Below, piece by piece: positions 52,888 to 61,320 of a stretch of 64,000 nt of DNA (the stretch's first letter is position 1; every line of letters starts with the position of its first letter). A program made the position numbers and the translations under genes. The notes beneath the pieces are model-generated. The model was given only the letters and a program-made list of their open reading frames with translations. It was not told the DNA's origin and searched no databases. Origin of the DNA: Methylobacterium sp. Leaf117 (GTDB lineage Bacteria > Pseudomonadota > Alphaproteobacteria > Rhizobiales > Beijerinckiaceae); NCBI RefSeq assembly GCF_001422985.1, contig NZ_LMNL01000004.1, positions 22,024 through 86,023 of the forward strand. The letters are read 5' to 3'.

Positions 52888-54297
52888 TCAGCCCGCCGTG
52901 GCGGCTTCCGTCGATGTCGTGCGCCCGGCCAGATCGCTCGGTTCGGCGGCGTACTGGCTGGCGGCGATGGTGCGCTTGACCGTGGAGCGGGCCGCGTCGA
53001 TGGCGATCGCGGCCGCCGACAGGGTGCGGGCCTCGGTCGGGCGCTCGAGCGCGTGCTTGGCGATCTCGCCGGCCAGATCGTCGATCTCGCGGGCCAGATG
53101 CTCCAGGCGCGGGGCGTCGGTGGTGTCCTGGGCTTCCTGCCGGATCTCCAGCAGGCGGTCGGTGGCCTCCTCGATGCGCTCGCGGCGCAGGCGCGACAGG
53201 CGCTGGCCGACCCAGGCGAGCGCCGAGCCGATGCCGCCGCCGAGAAAGGCCACGAGGTAGATCCAGGTCTCGTAGCGTTCGATGAAGCCCTGCTGCTCAC
53301 GCTCGAAGAAGTCGACGGCCCCCGGATGGATGGGCAGCCGCGCGCTCGTCGCACCCGCCGTGCTGTCGTAGCTCGGGGCCTGGAGGTAGTCGGCGGCCGG
53401 CGTCACGTTGGCCATGCCGCTGCGCGTCTCGAACAGGTGCTGGGTCACATCGGCCGCCACTGGGCGGGACAGGCTGGCGCGGGCCATCAGGCGATAGGAC
53501 GCCCCCACCGTATGGACATCCTCGGCCGGGACCTTGGGACTGCCGCCGAAGGTCTCGGCCGGCATCGTCACGGCCTGGAGGCGTGGCAGGCGCGCGATGA
53601 TGGCGTCGGCGTTCTCGACATCGACGAAGGCGACCCTGCCGGTACGGCTGACACGCTGGACGATCCCGACGATACGTTGCGCGGTCGGCGAGGTCGGAGC
53701 GATCACCGACACCACCGCGTCGATGCGCTTGGCGGTGAAGGCCGCGCCGAGGTCGGCCTCCGCCATTTCGACCAGCACGACGTGACGCGGCGGAACCGGT
53801 CCCTCGGGCTCCTTGTCGAGCAGCACCAAACCGTAATGCTCGACCATGGATCGGATCAGCGCCTGGTCGGCGTCCCGGTGGGCCAGGATGGCCAGGCGCT
53901 TGCGGTCGAGCTGGGGGAACCGGGTCAGGCCGGACCCTTCGGGCGAAGCGATGATCATGGCCTGGTCGCGCAGGATCGCGAGGGTCAGGCCGTTGTCGGG
54001 CAGATCGACGTCCGGACGCACCACGGCGAGGTCGGCGCGACCCTCCTGGAGGGCGGCGGCGCTGTCGCGCACGTCGTCGAGGTCCAGGACCTTCAGCCGG
54101 ATCTCCTTGTGGCGCTTGGCCAAAGCATCCGCATAGGCATGGATCAGGGCGGGCTCGGTGCCGTCCCGCGGGGCGACGGCGACCGTCAGCACCGTGGCCC
54201 GCGAGACCCAGTAGGCCACCCCGGCCGCGAGGCAGAGACATACCGTGAGCATCAGGAACACGAGTTCCGGGCGCAGGACGAACTTGGCGAACTTCAT
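52888..54297 (-). CDS. TAXI-family TRAP solute-binding protein with membrane anchor
   Basis: A 469-residue protein. One N-terminal span (ELVFLMLTVCLCLAAGVAYW) anchors a periplasmic binding domain of the TAXI type (LIHAYADALAKRHKEIRLKV, FPQLDRKRLAILAHRDADQA, DVHTVGASYRLMARASLSRP). A second span (IYLVAFLGGGIGSALAWVGQ, about residue 355) leads into a cytoplasmic helical tail rich in Arg and Glu. No TRAP permease gene is near. The double anchor suggests a sensing rather than a free transport role; this is inference. Confidence 0.85.
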   Translation of the reverse strand: MKFAKFVLRPELVFLMLTVCLCLAAGVAYWVSRATVLTVAVAPRDGTEPALIHAYADALAKRHKEIRLKVLDLDDVRDSAAALQEGRADLAVVRPDVDLPDNGLTLAILRDQAMIIASPEGSGLTRFPQLDRKRLAILAHRDADQALIRSMVEHYGLVLLDKEPEGPVPPRHVVLVEMAEADLGAAFTAKRIDAVVSVIAPTSPTAQRIVGIVQRVSRTGRVAFVDVENADAIIARLPRLQAVTMPAETFGGSPKVPAEDVHTVGASYRLMARASLSRPVAADVTQHLFETRSGMANVTPAADYLQAPSYDSTAGATSARLPIHPGAVDFFEREQQGFIERYETWIYLVAFLGGGIGSALAWVGQRLSRLRRERIEEATDRLLEIRQEAQDTTDAPRLEHLAREIDDLAGEIAKHALERPTEARTLSAAAIAIDAARSTVKRTIAASQYAAEPSDLAGRTTSTEAATAG

Positions 54298-54446
54298 CGG
54301 TCGGCGTTCGCTCCCTCTCGGCGACCGGCAGGTCCACCTGCCCGGACCTTGCCGGACAGGTGCAAGATGCGAGGCACCGGCCCAACGGGCAGGCGCAAGG
54401 CGCGACTCGCCAGCCCTATGGGCAGGCGGAAGGCGCTCGGCGCGGG

Positions 54447-54881
54447 CTACGGGCAGGTATGGCGGTCGCCGTCATTGCCCAGGTAGGTGCCGCTGGCCGC
54501 GTCGTACGAGCGGAAGCGGCGGGCACAGGCGGCCACCGCCTCGGCGGGGATTCCGCGCGGGGCGGCTTGGGCCTGCGAATTGGCGATGGCGCCGCCGATG
54601 ATGGCCCCGGCGGCGAGACCGGCGACGCCGGCACCGACGGCCGCGCCGACGCCGGGTCCGCGGCGATAGCCGTAGCCGCGACGATAACCGTAGCCCCGGC
54701 CGTAGCCTCGTCCGCCGCGCCATCCGTGGCGGTGACCGAAGCGACGGTACTGGGCGTAGCCGGTCGGAAGGTCACCGCGTACCAGCGCCTCGACCGGCGC
54801 AGCCGTGGTGGCCGAAGCCTGGGCCGGCAGCCCGACGAGGGTGGCGACGACGGTCGCGGCAAGGGCGAGGGTCAGCTTCAT
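54447..54881 (-). CDS. BA14K-like secreted protein
   Basis: A 144-residue protein with a signal peptide (LALAATVVATLVGLPAQASA), a Gly/Tyr/Arg-rich repeat (GRGYGYRRGYGYRRGPG), a glycine-zipper hydrophobic segment (GVAGLAAGAIIGGAIAN), and the BA14K-type C-terminus (ACARRFRSYDAASGTYLGND) with two Cys. Family members are surface or periplasmic proteins of Rhizobiales with reported lectin-like or immunogenic properties. Function here unknown. Confidence 0.85.
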   Translation of the reverse strand: MKLTLALAATVVATLVGLPAQASATTAAPVEALVRGDLPTGYAQYRRFGHRHGWRGGRGYGRGYGYRRGYGYRRGPGVGAAVGAGVAGLAAGAIIGGAIANSQAQAAPRGIPAEAVAACARRFRSYDAASGTYLGNDGDRHTCP

Positions 54882-54940
54882 CGTGGATCGGTTTCCAGGC
54901 TGGGTTTCGTGGGAGCGCGGCGGATCAGAAACGCGGATGC

Positions 54941-55048
54941 TCAGTAGCCCCGACGGTTCGGCGGAGTGGAGGCCCGGCCGCCGAAGCGGCGGCTGACATA
55001 GGCGATGACCTTCGGGAGCAGGAAGGCGGTGAGGAGCTTGCGGATCAT
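54941..55048 (-). CDS. Tiny basic protein (35 residues)
   Basis: Frame MIRKLLTAFLLPKVIAYVSR, then RFGGRASTPPNRRGY and stop. An excellent ribosome site (ggag, eight bases before the ATG) supports it. Amphipathic, mildly hydrophobic N-terminal half and basic tail. It lies between the BA14K-like and first CsbD-like gene in a row of minus-strand stress genes. No family recognised. Confidence 0.55.
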   Translation of the reverse strand: MIRKLLTAFLLPKVIAYVSRRFGGRASTPPNRRGY

Positions 55049-55101
55049 GGGATGGTCTCCGTGGTGGTAGGATCGTCGGGCTGGGATCAGCGCCTGAGAG
55101 A

Positions 55102-55539
55102 TCAGCGCTTCGGACGGGCGAGCCAGCCGACCGCGAAGGCGACGGCGGCGAGTCCGAGCAGGGCCGAGGTCCGATTGTCGTCGGCGTAGCGCGCCGCCTG
55201 TCGGCCGTAGGTCGCGCCGCGGCTGCGGGCCTGACGGGCGTAGTCGCGCCCCTCGTCGATGAGGTTTCCGGCCCGGTCGCGCGCATCGCCGACAAAGTGG
55301 CGGCCGTCCTCGATCAGGTTTCCGGCCCGGTCCCGGACCTCGTGGGCGAGGTGACGGCCGTCCTCGGCCAGATCCTCGGCCCGGTCGCGGGCGCGGCCAT
55401 AGGCGTATTGCGCGCCGCCCGCGACCTGGTTGACGGCACCGCGGACCTGGCGGCCCGGATCACCGGTGACGCCGCCGAGGGCAGTTTGGGCGCGACCCTT
55501 GAGGTTGCGGGAAGCCCCGCGGAACTGATCGCGATTCAT
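55102..55539 (-). CDS. CsbD-like protein with three 18-residue helical repeats
   Basis: A 145-residue protein. Residues 1-30 resemble the CsbD stress motif (NRDQFRGASRNLKGRAQTAL). Residues 51-104 are three 18-residue repeats (RDRAEDLAEDGRHLAHEV, RDRAGNLIEDGRHFVGDA, RDRAGNLIDEGRDYARQA), predicted long amphipathic helix. The C-terminus has a membrane span (ALLGLAAVAFAVGWLARPKR), as in ElaB/DUF883 proteins. Probably a general-stress, membrane-anchored protein. Confidence 0.8.
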   Translation of the reverse strand: MNRDQFRGASRNLKGRAQTALGGVTGDPGRQVRGAVNQVAGGAQYAYGRARDRAEDLAEDGRHLAHEVRDRAGNLIEDGRHFVGDARDRAGNLIDEGRDYARQARSRGATYGRQAARYADDNRTSALLGLAAVAFAVGWLARPKR

Positions 55540-55639
55540 GAGTTTCTCCTGATCGTTCGGATGGGATGGAGCGGCGAGGCCGCCCCATCGGAGCGCGGAG
55601 GAATCCGCATAGTGAATGCGGTCGGCGCCTGCCTACGCC

Positions 55640-55843
55640 TCAGTGCTTGCCGGTGACCTTGTCGACCACCGAGGCGACGCCGTCCTTGGCCTCGCCGACG
55701 GTGCGCTGGGCCTCGCCCTTGAGTTCCTGGGCCTTGCCCTCGGCAACGAGCTTGTCGTTGCCCGTGACCTTGCCGACGCCTTCCTTGAGGTTTCCGACGG
55801 CTTCGTTGGCGAGGCCCTTCAGCTTGTCCGTGGTGCTGCTCAT
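55640..55843 (-). CDS. CsbD family stress protein
   Basis: A 67-residue typical CsbD protein: [20 protein letters not shown], then [20 protein letters not shown], then VVDKVTGKH. It is highly charged and predicted helical. CsbD proteins accumulate during general stress in many bacteria; biochemical role unknown. One of four CsbD-like genes in 2.7 kb. Confidence 0.9.
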   Translation of the reverse strand: MSSTTDKLKGLANEAVGNLKEGVGKVTGNDKLVAEGKAQELKGEAQRTVGEAKDGVASVVDKVTGKH

Positions 55844-55921
55844 GGGATGGCTCCTTTGATGTGAGGGATCGCGATCTTCGCAGAGGGACCGGCCGGTCGC
55901 GGGGACCGGCCGGGGATGGGC

Positions 55922-56836
55922 TCAGACGCGGCGGGCGTCGTAAGCGTCGGCGAGGGTGTGGAGCTTCGGGGCGCCGATCCGGCCACCGAAGAAGCCGGCG
56001 AGCGCGCCGAGGATCAGGGCGAGCGCGCCGTAGAAGGCACCCTGGGTCGCGGCGGACTTGGCGGCCACGGCGGCGGCCTCGGCCTTCACCTTGGCGGTGG
56101 CGACGGTCTCGTCGTACTGCTTCTTGTAGTCCTGGATCTGAGCCTTGGCCTGATCGACCGGGATGTTCTGCGCCTTGGCGAGAGCGTCGGCGGCGCGGTT
56201 CTCGGCCTGAGCCTTCTGGGCCGGGTCACCCGTGAACAGGGCGCGGATGGCGGCCACAGCCGCATCCTTGGCGGCCTGCGGGTCCTGGCCGGCGGTCTGG
56301 TTGCGGACCGACTGCTCGATGCCGTCGAGCGGGTTGGTGATTTTCGACAGCGAGGGCGCTGCGGCCTGGGCCGCCGTCTGTACGGTTCCGCCGACGAGCG
56401 AGCCGGCGCCGCCGAGCGTGCTGGTCACGCCCGAGAAGGCGCCGCCGATGAGGCCACCGGCCGCCGAGGTCAGCAGGTAGAGCACCACGAGCGTGGTCAC
56501 CGCCCAGGAGACGAGGCCGTGCAGGCCGGCCGCACCGGTGACGGGCTTGCCCGAGAGGCGGCCGGCGATGAAGCCGCCGGCGAGCGAGGCGACGATGCCG
56601 GAGCCCACGAACCAGATGCCGGCGCTCATCGACAGGGTCGAGGCGGCCGGGTTGTCGGCAGCCACCGGGCCGACGCTGGATAGGCCGACGCCGACGCCGA
56701 CCATGTTGAGGATGACCTGGGTCACCAGGGCGGTGACGGCGCCGGCGAAGATGGCGCCCCAGGAAACCTGGTTCAGCAGGACGGTGCGGGTGTCGGCCGA
56801 GGCGCCGGGGGTGGCGAGGATGGGGGAAGTGGACAC
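55922..56836 (-). CDS. Multi-span membrane protein of unknown function
   Basis: About 304 residues, GTG start at 56836 with ggag nine bases upstream. Four to five hydrophobic spans (VSWGAIFAGAVTALVTQVIL, SMSAGIWFVGSGIVASLAGG, LVSWAVTTLVVLYLLTSAAG, and a C-terminal ALALILGALAGFFGGRIG), with a long Ala/Gln/Lys-rich helical segment between (about 180-265). Similar proteins are sometimes annotated as PhnA-like, a label I cannot verify from the sequence. It lies among CsbD genes, so a stress role is inferred. Confidence 0.75.
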   Translation of the reverse strand: MSTSPILATPGASADTRTVLLNQVSWGAIFAGAVTALVTQVILNMVGVGVGLSSVGPVAADNPAASTLSMSAGIWFVGSGIVASLAGGFIAGRLSGKPVTGAAGLHGLVSWAVTTLVVLYLLTSAAGGLIGGAFSGVTSTLGGAGSLVGGTVQTAAQAAAPSLSKITNPLDGIEQSVRNQTAGQDPQAAKDAAVAAIRALFTGDPAQKAQAENRAADALAKAQNIPVDQAKAQIQDYKKQYDETVATAKVKAEAAAVAAKSAATQGAFYGALALILGALAGFFGGRIGAPKLHTLADAYDARRV

Positions 56837-56960
56837 GTAGAGGTACTCCGGGTGGTCGGTCGTCCGAGAAGTTCGGTCGTTCGAGGGGGGGCGTGAGGGT
56901 GGGAGGGCTGCACGACCGCGCGTCAGGCGCGGCCGTGAAGGTCGGGTGCGGCGCGGCGGA

Positions 56961-57470
56961 TCAATCGCGGCCGTGGATGAGGAGGCCGAGGCCGTAGCCG
57001 AGGAGGCCGGCGACGAGCAGGGCGGCGACGGGGTGCTCGCCGATCTGGGCAACGGCTTCGCGTCCGCTCTGGCGCAGGGTGTGGCCGCCGTTTTCGTAGG
57101 CGTCCTCGGCGTAATCGTAGGCTTCGCGGCCGGCATTGCGGACCGAACGCTCGGCGCGCTCGTAGGTGTCGCCGGCGGCGCCCTGTGCGTGGCGGGCCCG
57201 ATCCTTGATCGCGCGTCCGTCGGACCCGGCGACGTCGTCGACGGCATCGCGGACCCGCGCACCCACGTCGCGCGCCGTATCGGCGACACGGTCGGCCGCA
57301 TCGCGCACGGCGTCCTTGGCCTGGCCGTAGAGGTTCTCGGCCGTGCCCTGAACCTCGCGGGCGCGGCCCTCGACCGAGTCCCGGTTCGAGCCGGTCAGGT
57401 CGCCGACGGCGCCCTGGATCTTGCCGCCGAGTTCCTGTGCGGCGCCGGTGATCCGGTTGGTATCGACCAT
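56961..57470 (-). CDS. CsbD-DUF883-type membrane-anchored stress protein
   Basis: A 169-residue protein. The N-terminus is CsbD-like (NRITGAAQELGGKIQGAVGD, SVEGRAREVQGTAENLYGQA), followed by a long charged helical region (RDAADRVADTARDVGARVRD) and a C-terminal ElaB/YqjD-like anchor (EHPVAALLVAGLLGYGLGLL). YqjD-type proteins anchor to the inner membrane and associate with ribosomes in E. coli; a similar role is only a suggestion here. Confidence 0.83.
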   Translation of the reverse strand: MVDTNRITGAAQELGGKIQGAVGDLTGSNRDSVEGRAREVQGTAENLYGQAKDAVRDAADRVADTARDVGARVRDAVDDVAGSDGRAIKDRARHAQGAAGDTYERAERSVRNAGREAYDYAEDAYENGGHTLRQSGREAVAQIGEHPVAALLVAGLLGYGLGLLIHGRD

Positions 57471-57531
57471 GATGTGTCTCCTGTGTGTGATGCGGGTGGA
57501 TGGGGTGAAGGTCTGCGACGTTCCAGCAAAG

Positions 57532-57795
57532 CTACGGCTTAGGGGCGGTCTTTGTTTTCACGTCGGAGTTCGGTGGTTTCTGGCGAGGCTCGGCTTCATG
57601 CCGCGTCGTCAGGTCTTTCTGGGACTTGGAGTCTTGCTGGGACTTGCCTTCCGCCTCGACCCGGCCGTCGCCGATCAGCTTGCCGATGGCTTCCTTGACC
57701 GAGCCCTTGAGCGTCTCTGAGGTCGGCCCCACCCCAGTCTTGTTCTCGGTCCCGGTCTTTATCTCCGTCCCGGTCCTGGATTTCGGCTCGTTCAT
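57532..57795 (-). CDS. Short CsbD-like protein
   Basis: An 87-residue hydrophilic protein with a single CsbD core (SETLKGSVKEAIGKLIGDGR, VEAEGKSQQ) and disordered, Lys/Thr-rich ends. The CsbD motif is shorter than usual, and the flanks (TGTEIKTGTENKTG) are repeat-like. Fourth CsbD-like gene of the block. Confidence 0.72.
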   Translation of the reverse strand: MNEPKSRTGTEIKTGTENKTGVGPTSETLKGSVKEAIGKLIGDGRVEAEGKSQQDSKSQKDLTTRHEAEPRQKPPNSDVKTKTAPKP

Positions 57796-57939
57796 GCAGG
57801 CGCGCTCCTGAAGGACTGTCAGGATCGAGACCCCTGACGCGGGATGGCCTGGACAGGCTGGGCGACACTCGTCCGCACCCCAGGTGGCATCGGAATGACG
57901 CCAGACAATGGTTTATCCGTACTAGTATAATGAGTTTTC

Positions 57940-59397
57940 TTAACTAGGTGCGGCCGTTGGAAATCCATTGTTCCGCCCCCACACGATGGCCTCGGAGCGC
58001 TTGTGGACATCGAGTTTCCGGTAGAGCGCGGCGGAGTGATTGCGCACCGTGTTCTTCGACAGGTTGAGACGCTTGGCGATGACGTCGTCGCTGAGGCCCT
58101 GGCAGATCAGGTCCAGAATCTGGCGCTCCCGCACCGTCATGTTGGGCGAGACCGCATCCTGGTGGTCGCCGCCGGGCTGGCGCAGGTTGGCCAGCTTCTC
58201 GATCAGCCCGCGGCTGAACCAGGAGGTGTCGGCCATCACCGCCTCGATGGCCTCGAACAGGTCGCGCTCCGTGCGCTTGCGGTCGGTGATGTCCTGCAGG
58301 ACGAGGAGCGCGAAGGCCTCCTCGCCGATCTCGACCCGCTCGGCCGAGATCAGGCAGTCGAGATTAGTGCCGTCCTCGTGCTTGAGGCAGGCCTCCAGTC
58401 CGAGCACGTAGCCGGTGCGCGCCACCGCCGTCTCGAACCGGATCCTGGCCGCCTCATGGACCCAGAGGCCGAGATCGGCAGGCGAGCGTCCGCTCACCGT
58501 GTCGCTGCCGTAGCCGAAGACCCGCGCGAAGGCCTCGTTGACGCCCGTGATGGCAAAGCCTTCCGCCCGCGCCAGGAGGGTCGGCACGGGTGTCAGGCGA
58601 AACGCCTTGGCGAAGCGCTCCTCGCTCTGGCGCAGGGCCGTCTCGGCTTTGCGCCGGAGGTCGAGGTCGGCGAAGGTGAAGAGCATGCACGGCTCGTCGC
58701 CGAGATCCATGGGCTGGCCGGCCACGATCACGTAGCGGCTTCCGCCATCCGGCAGGTCGAGGCAGGCCTCCATCTGGGGAATGGTGCCGCCTTCGTTGAG
58801 CCGCGAGATCGCCAGATCCCGGCTGCGGGCATTGGCCAGGACGTCGACCTCGTAGACGCTGCGGCCGATCACGGCGTCGCGGGTGTAGCCGGTCATCTCG
58901 AGGAAACCGAGATTCACCTTGACGTGACGCAGGTCCGACAGCCGGCAGATCACCGCCGGGGCCGGGTTGGCGTTGAAGGTGGCCTCGAAGCGCGCCTCGG
59001 CCTCGAACTGCTCGGAAACATCCTTGAGGATCAGCGCGAGGCAACTCGGGTTGCCCTCGCGGTCGGTGGCCACCAAGCTGCGCAGCGAGTGGACGAAATC
59101 GACGTCCGGCCGATCGGTGCGCTTCACCTCGACGATGACGTCATGGAAGCGCTCACCCGAGACCACGCGCTCGATCGGATACTGGTTCGGAGCGTGGTTG
59201 TTGCGGTAGCGCAGGGCGAAGCGCTCACGATAGGCGTCCACGGTCTCGCCGAGCTCGCCGACGGTCTCAGCTCCATGCATCGCCAACGCGGCCTCGTTGG
59301 CATACGCGATGGTCTGGTCGGGCTCGACCAGGATCACGCCCTCGCTGAGGCCGGCGATGATTTGCCGGAGTTCATGCCTGTCGACGCCGAGGGTCAC
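57940..59397 (-). CDS. PAS-domain LuxR-type transcriptional regulator
   Basis: A 485-residue regulator. Three PAS-like domains (about 5-130, 135-255, 260-375; the second and third have clear SxxxxR-type starts such as RFEATFNANPAPAVICRLSD and ERFAKAFRLTPVPTLLARAE). The C-terminal LuxR/GerE helix-turn-helix is at 420-475 (TVRERQILDLICQGLSDDVI, AKRLNLSKNTVRNHSAALYR). No phosphorylation or kinase domain. It probably senses an internal signal or redox state and controls stress genes nearby. It is divergent from the ECF sigma gene, with a possible EcfG-type promoter upstream. Confidence 0.88.
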   Translation of the reverse strand: MTLGVDRHELRQIIAGLSEGVILVEPDQTIAYANEAALAMHGAETVGELGETVDAYRERFALRYRNNHAPNQYPIERVVSGERFHDVIVEVKRTDRPDVDFVHSLRSLVATDREGNPSCLALILKDVSEQFEAEARFEATFNANPAPAVICRLSDLRHVKVNLGFLEMTGYTRDAVIGRSVYEVDVLANARSRDLAISRLNEGGTIPQMEACLDLPDGGSRYVIVAGQPMDLGDEPCMLFTFADLDLRRKAETALRQSEERFAKAFRLTPVPTLLARAEGFAITGVNEAFARVFGYGSDTVSGRSPADLGLWVHEAARIRFETAVARTGYVLGLEACLKHEDGTNLDCLISAERVEIGEEAFALLVLQDITDRKRTERDLFEAIEAVMADTSWFSRGLIEKLANLRQPGGDHQDAVSPNMTVRERQILDLICQGLSDDVIAKRLNLSKNTVRNHSAALYRKLDVHKRSEAIVWGRNNGFPTAAPS

Positions 59398-59438
59398 GGT
59401 GGCTCCCTGGGGACGCTGCCCCGCACAATGGTCCCGCT

Positions 59439-59466
59439 CGTAACAAGAACGCGGGATCGCAGTTCC
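59439..59466 (-). promoter_or_regulatory. Possible EcfG-type promoter for the PAS-LuxR gene
   Basis: On the minus strand GGAAC (59466-59462) is followed after 16 bases by TGTT (ending near 59442). Alphaproteobacterial general-stress (EcfG) promoters read GGAAC-N16/17-CGTT. The spacing fits and the -10 element has one mismatch. It lies about 45 bases before the gene start. Weak but plausible. Confidence 0.35.
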
Positions 59467-59575
59467 GCATCCGAAGCCCGAATGTCTGGTATATCTGGAT
59501 CATTGACGTGAACGTGATGGCCCAATCACAAGCTGAACGCGGTCTTGTCCCGTAAAGCGACAGGCGATCTGGATC

Positions 59576-60277
59576 GTGCTCCAGACACAAGGGCGGTCGT
59601 TCGTGCTGTCAGATCTCCAACACCAAAATCCTGTTTCGGATGAAGCGGGATTGTCCCGGCACATCCAGGATCGCATCGGCCGACGACTGAGCACGGTCTT
59701 CCCATGTCCCGATGCTGTTGAGGACACCTCGCGCCTCGGTCAGGTTCTGCTTCGGCTGGCGCAGGCCCTGGCGCCGGCGCCGGCGGGCAATCCGGTTCCG
59801 GATTCCTTCCGGACCGATCTGCTCGCCGCCGTGCCGCAACTCCGGCGCTACGCGCTCGCGCAGTGCCGGAACGCCGCCGAGGCCGACGACCTCGTCCAGA
59901 CGACCCTGATGCGGGCCTGGGAAAACCGGTCGCGGTTCGAGCCGGGGACCCGGCTGATCGCCTGGCTCTTCACGATTCTGCGCAACGCGTTCCTCAACCA
60001 GCGCAAGCGCCTACGGCGCGAAGTCGAGGATGTCGACGGCGCTTTCGCCGCAACCCTGAGCCTGGAGCCCGAGCAGGAGCGCCGCGTCGAACTGATTCAG
60101 CTCCAGGCCGCCCTGAACACCCTCACGGCCGAACACCGCGAGACCCTCCTCCTCGTGATGGTCGACGGCCTGCTCTACGAGGAGGCCGCCCGGGTCCTTG
60201 GGTGCCGGACCGGCACGGTGAAGAGCCGCGTCAGCCGGGCCCGTGAACGCCTCGCTCTAGCTCTGGGCACGGATTGA
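59576..60277 (+). CDS. ECF-type RNA polymerase sigma factor
   Basis: About 233 residues. Sigma region 2 at about 85-150 (LRRYALAQCRNAAEADDLVQ, then RAWENRSRFEPGTRLIAWLF) and region 4 at about 165-230 (LNTLTAEHRETLLLVMVDGL, YEEAARVLGCRTGTVKSRVS). The sequence resembles EcfG-type sigma factors of alphaproteobacteria, which run the general stress response, but no NepR or PhyR gene is next to it. The start is uncertain: GTG 59576 extends the N-terminus by about 75 residues before region 2, longer than most EcfG proteins. Confidence 0.85.
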   Translation: MLQTQGRSFVLSDLQHQNPVSDEAGLSRHIQDRIGRRLSTVFPCPDAVEDTSRLGQVLLRLAQALAPAPAGNPVPDSFRTDLLAAVPQLRRYALAQCRNAAEADDLVQTTLMRAWENRSRFEPGTRLIAWLFTILRNAFLNQRKRLRREVEDVDGAFAATLSLEPEQERRVELIQLQAALNTLTAEHRETLLLVMVDGLLYEEAARVLGCRTGTVKSRVSRARERLALALGTD

Positions 60278-60414
60278 ACGACGCCGGGCGCGCCCAGCGA
60301 GCGCCGTGGAACTGGTGGGGACGCCGCTTCTCTGACTCGACGCGCCGGTCCCCGCCCCCGGAATCGAAGGAGGCGGGAATCGGACAGCCTATTCCGCCCG
60401 ATCGGCGTGGCCGT

Positions 60415-61320
60415 TCAGACCGAGAGCCGGAAAGCCGGCTCCAACAGTCCGCGACATCCAGCTGCAACCACGAGGGTGCGTCCGTGCTCCGGGTCAGCTT
60501 CCCGCTCCTCGGGACTCATGCCCTCGTAGGCACTGGTGATGAGCAGGCGATCCAAGTCGGGGCCTGCGAAGGTGGGGCACGAAGGACGCGTCACCGGCAG
60601 GGGGATCGTGCGCACGCGCAGGCCTTCCGGACTGTAGGCATCGATGCAAGCGGCGCCCCAGCGGGCGCACCAGATCCGGCCTTCGGCATCGACGGCGGCT
60701 CCATCCAGGCCCCCCTCCCCACCGCGATGATCGTAGAGCGTCGTTGGCTCCCCCGTCGGCAGGCCGGTGCGGGAATCGAGGGCCACGCGCTGGAGCAGGC
60801 CCACGTTGGTGTCGGCGAAGTAGCCGGTTCTGCCGTCGGGCGAGAAGCAGATGGCGTTCGGGATGGTCAGGGCACCGAAGAGGCGCGTCACCTGGGTGCC
60901 GGCGACGTGGTAGATCGCGCCGCGCCCCGACTCGGCGTCCCGCCCCATGGTGCTGATCCAGAGGGCGCCGCTGGGGTGGACCCGACCGTCGTTGGAGCGG
61001 GTGCCGTGATCCTCTGCCTCCAAAGGGCAGAGCAGCGCAAGCGCACCATCCTCGAGGCCGCGCAAGTAGAGCCCGTTCTCGGCCGCCAGAAGGTGCCGTG
61101 TCTTGTCCACCGCGACTACGGTGCTCACCATGATGGGCAGGCCATGTACGCGGGCCGCCCCTCCCCCTGCCAAGGGCGCCTCGAACAGGCGCCGTTCAAG
61201 GATGTCGACCCACCAGGCGGTGTCAGTTCGCGGGTCGTAGCAAGGCCCCTCGCCGAGGTGGCAGCGGGGTGCGTTCAGGATCCGTAGACCGTCCAGGGGC
61301 TCGTTGGTCCTCACATCCAT
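60415..61320 (-). CDS. SMP-30/gluconolactonase family protein
   Basis: A 301-residue six-bladed beta-propeller of the SMP-30/regucalcin family, usually metal-dependent lactonases. Metal and active-site regions: HLGEGPCYDPRTDTAWWVDI (first Glu), NDGRVHPSGALWISTMGRDA (Asn-Asp), and the later Asn/Asp sites in LTIPNAICFSPDGRTGYFAD and LDGAAVDAEGRIWCARWGAA. Cytoplasmic. Stands alone, convergent with the ECF sigma gene, last typical high-GC gene before the AT-rich region. Confidence 0.9.
   Translation of the reverse strand: MDVRTNEPLDGLRILNAPRCHLGEGPCYDPRTDTAWWVDILERRLFEAPLAGGGAARVHGLPIMVSTVVAVDKTRHLLAAENGLYLRGLEDGALALLCPLEAEDHGTRSNDGRVHPSGALWISTMGRDAESGRGAIYHVAGTQVTRLFGALTIPNAICFSPDGRTGYFADTNVGLLQRVALDSRTGLPTGEPTTLYDHRGGEGGLDGAAVDAEGRIWCARWGAACIDAYSPEGLRVRTIPLPVTRPSCPTFAGPDLDRLLITSAYEGMSPEEREADPEHGRTLVVAAGCRGLLEPAFRLSV

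Noticed and set aside
55922..56836. PhnA (phosphonoacetate or zinc-ribbon) assignment
   Set aside because: No zinc-ribbon or hydrolase motif; the protein is a multi-span membrane protein, so I left the function unknown.
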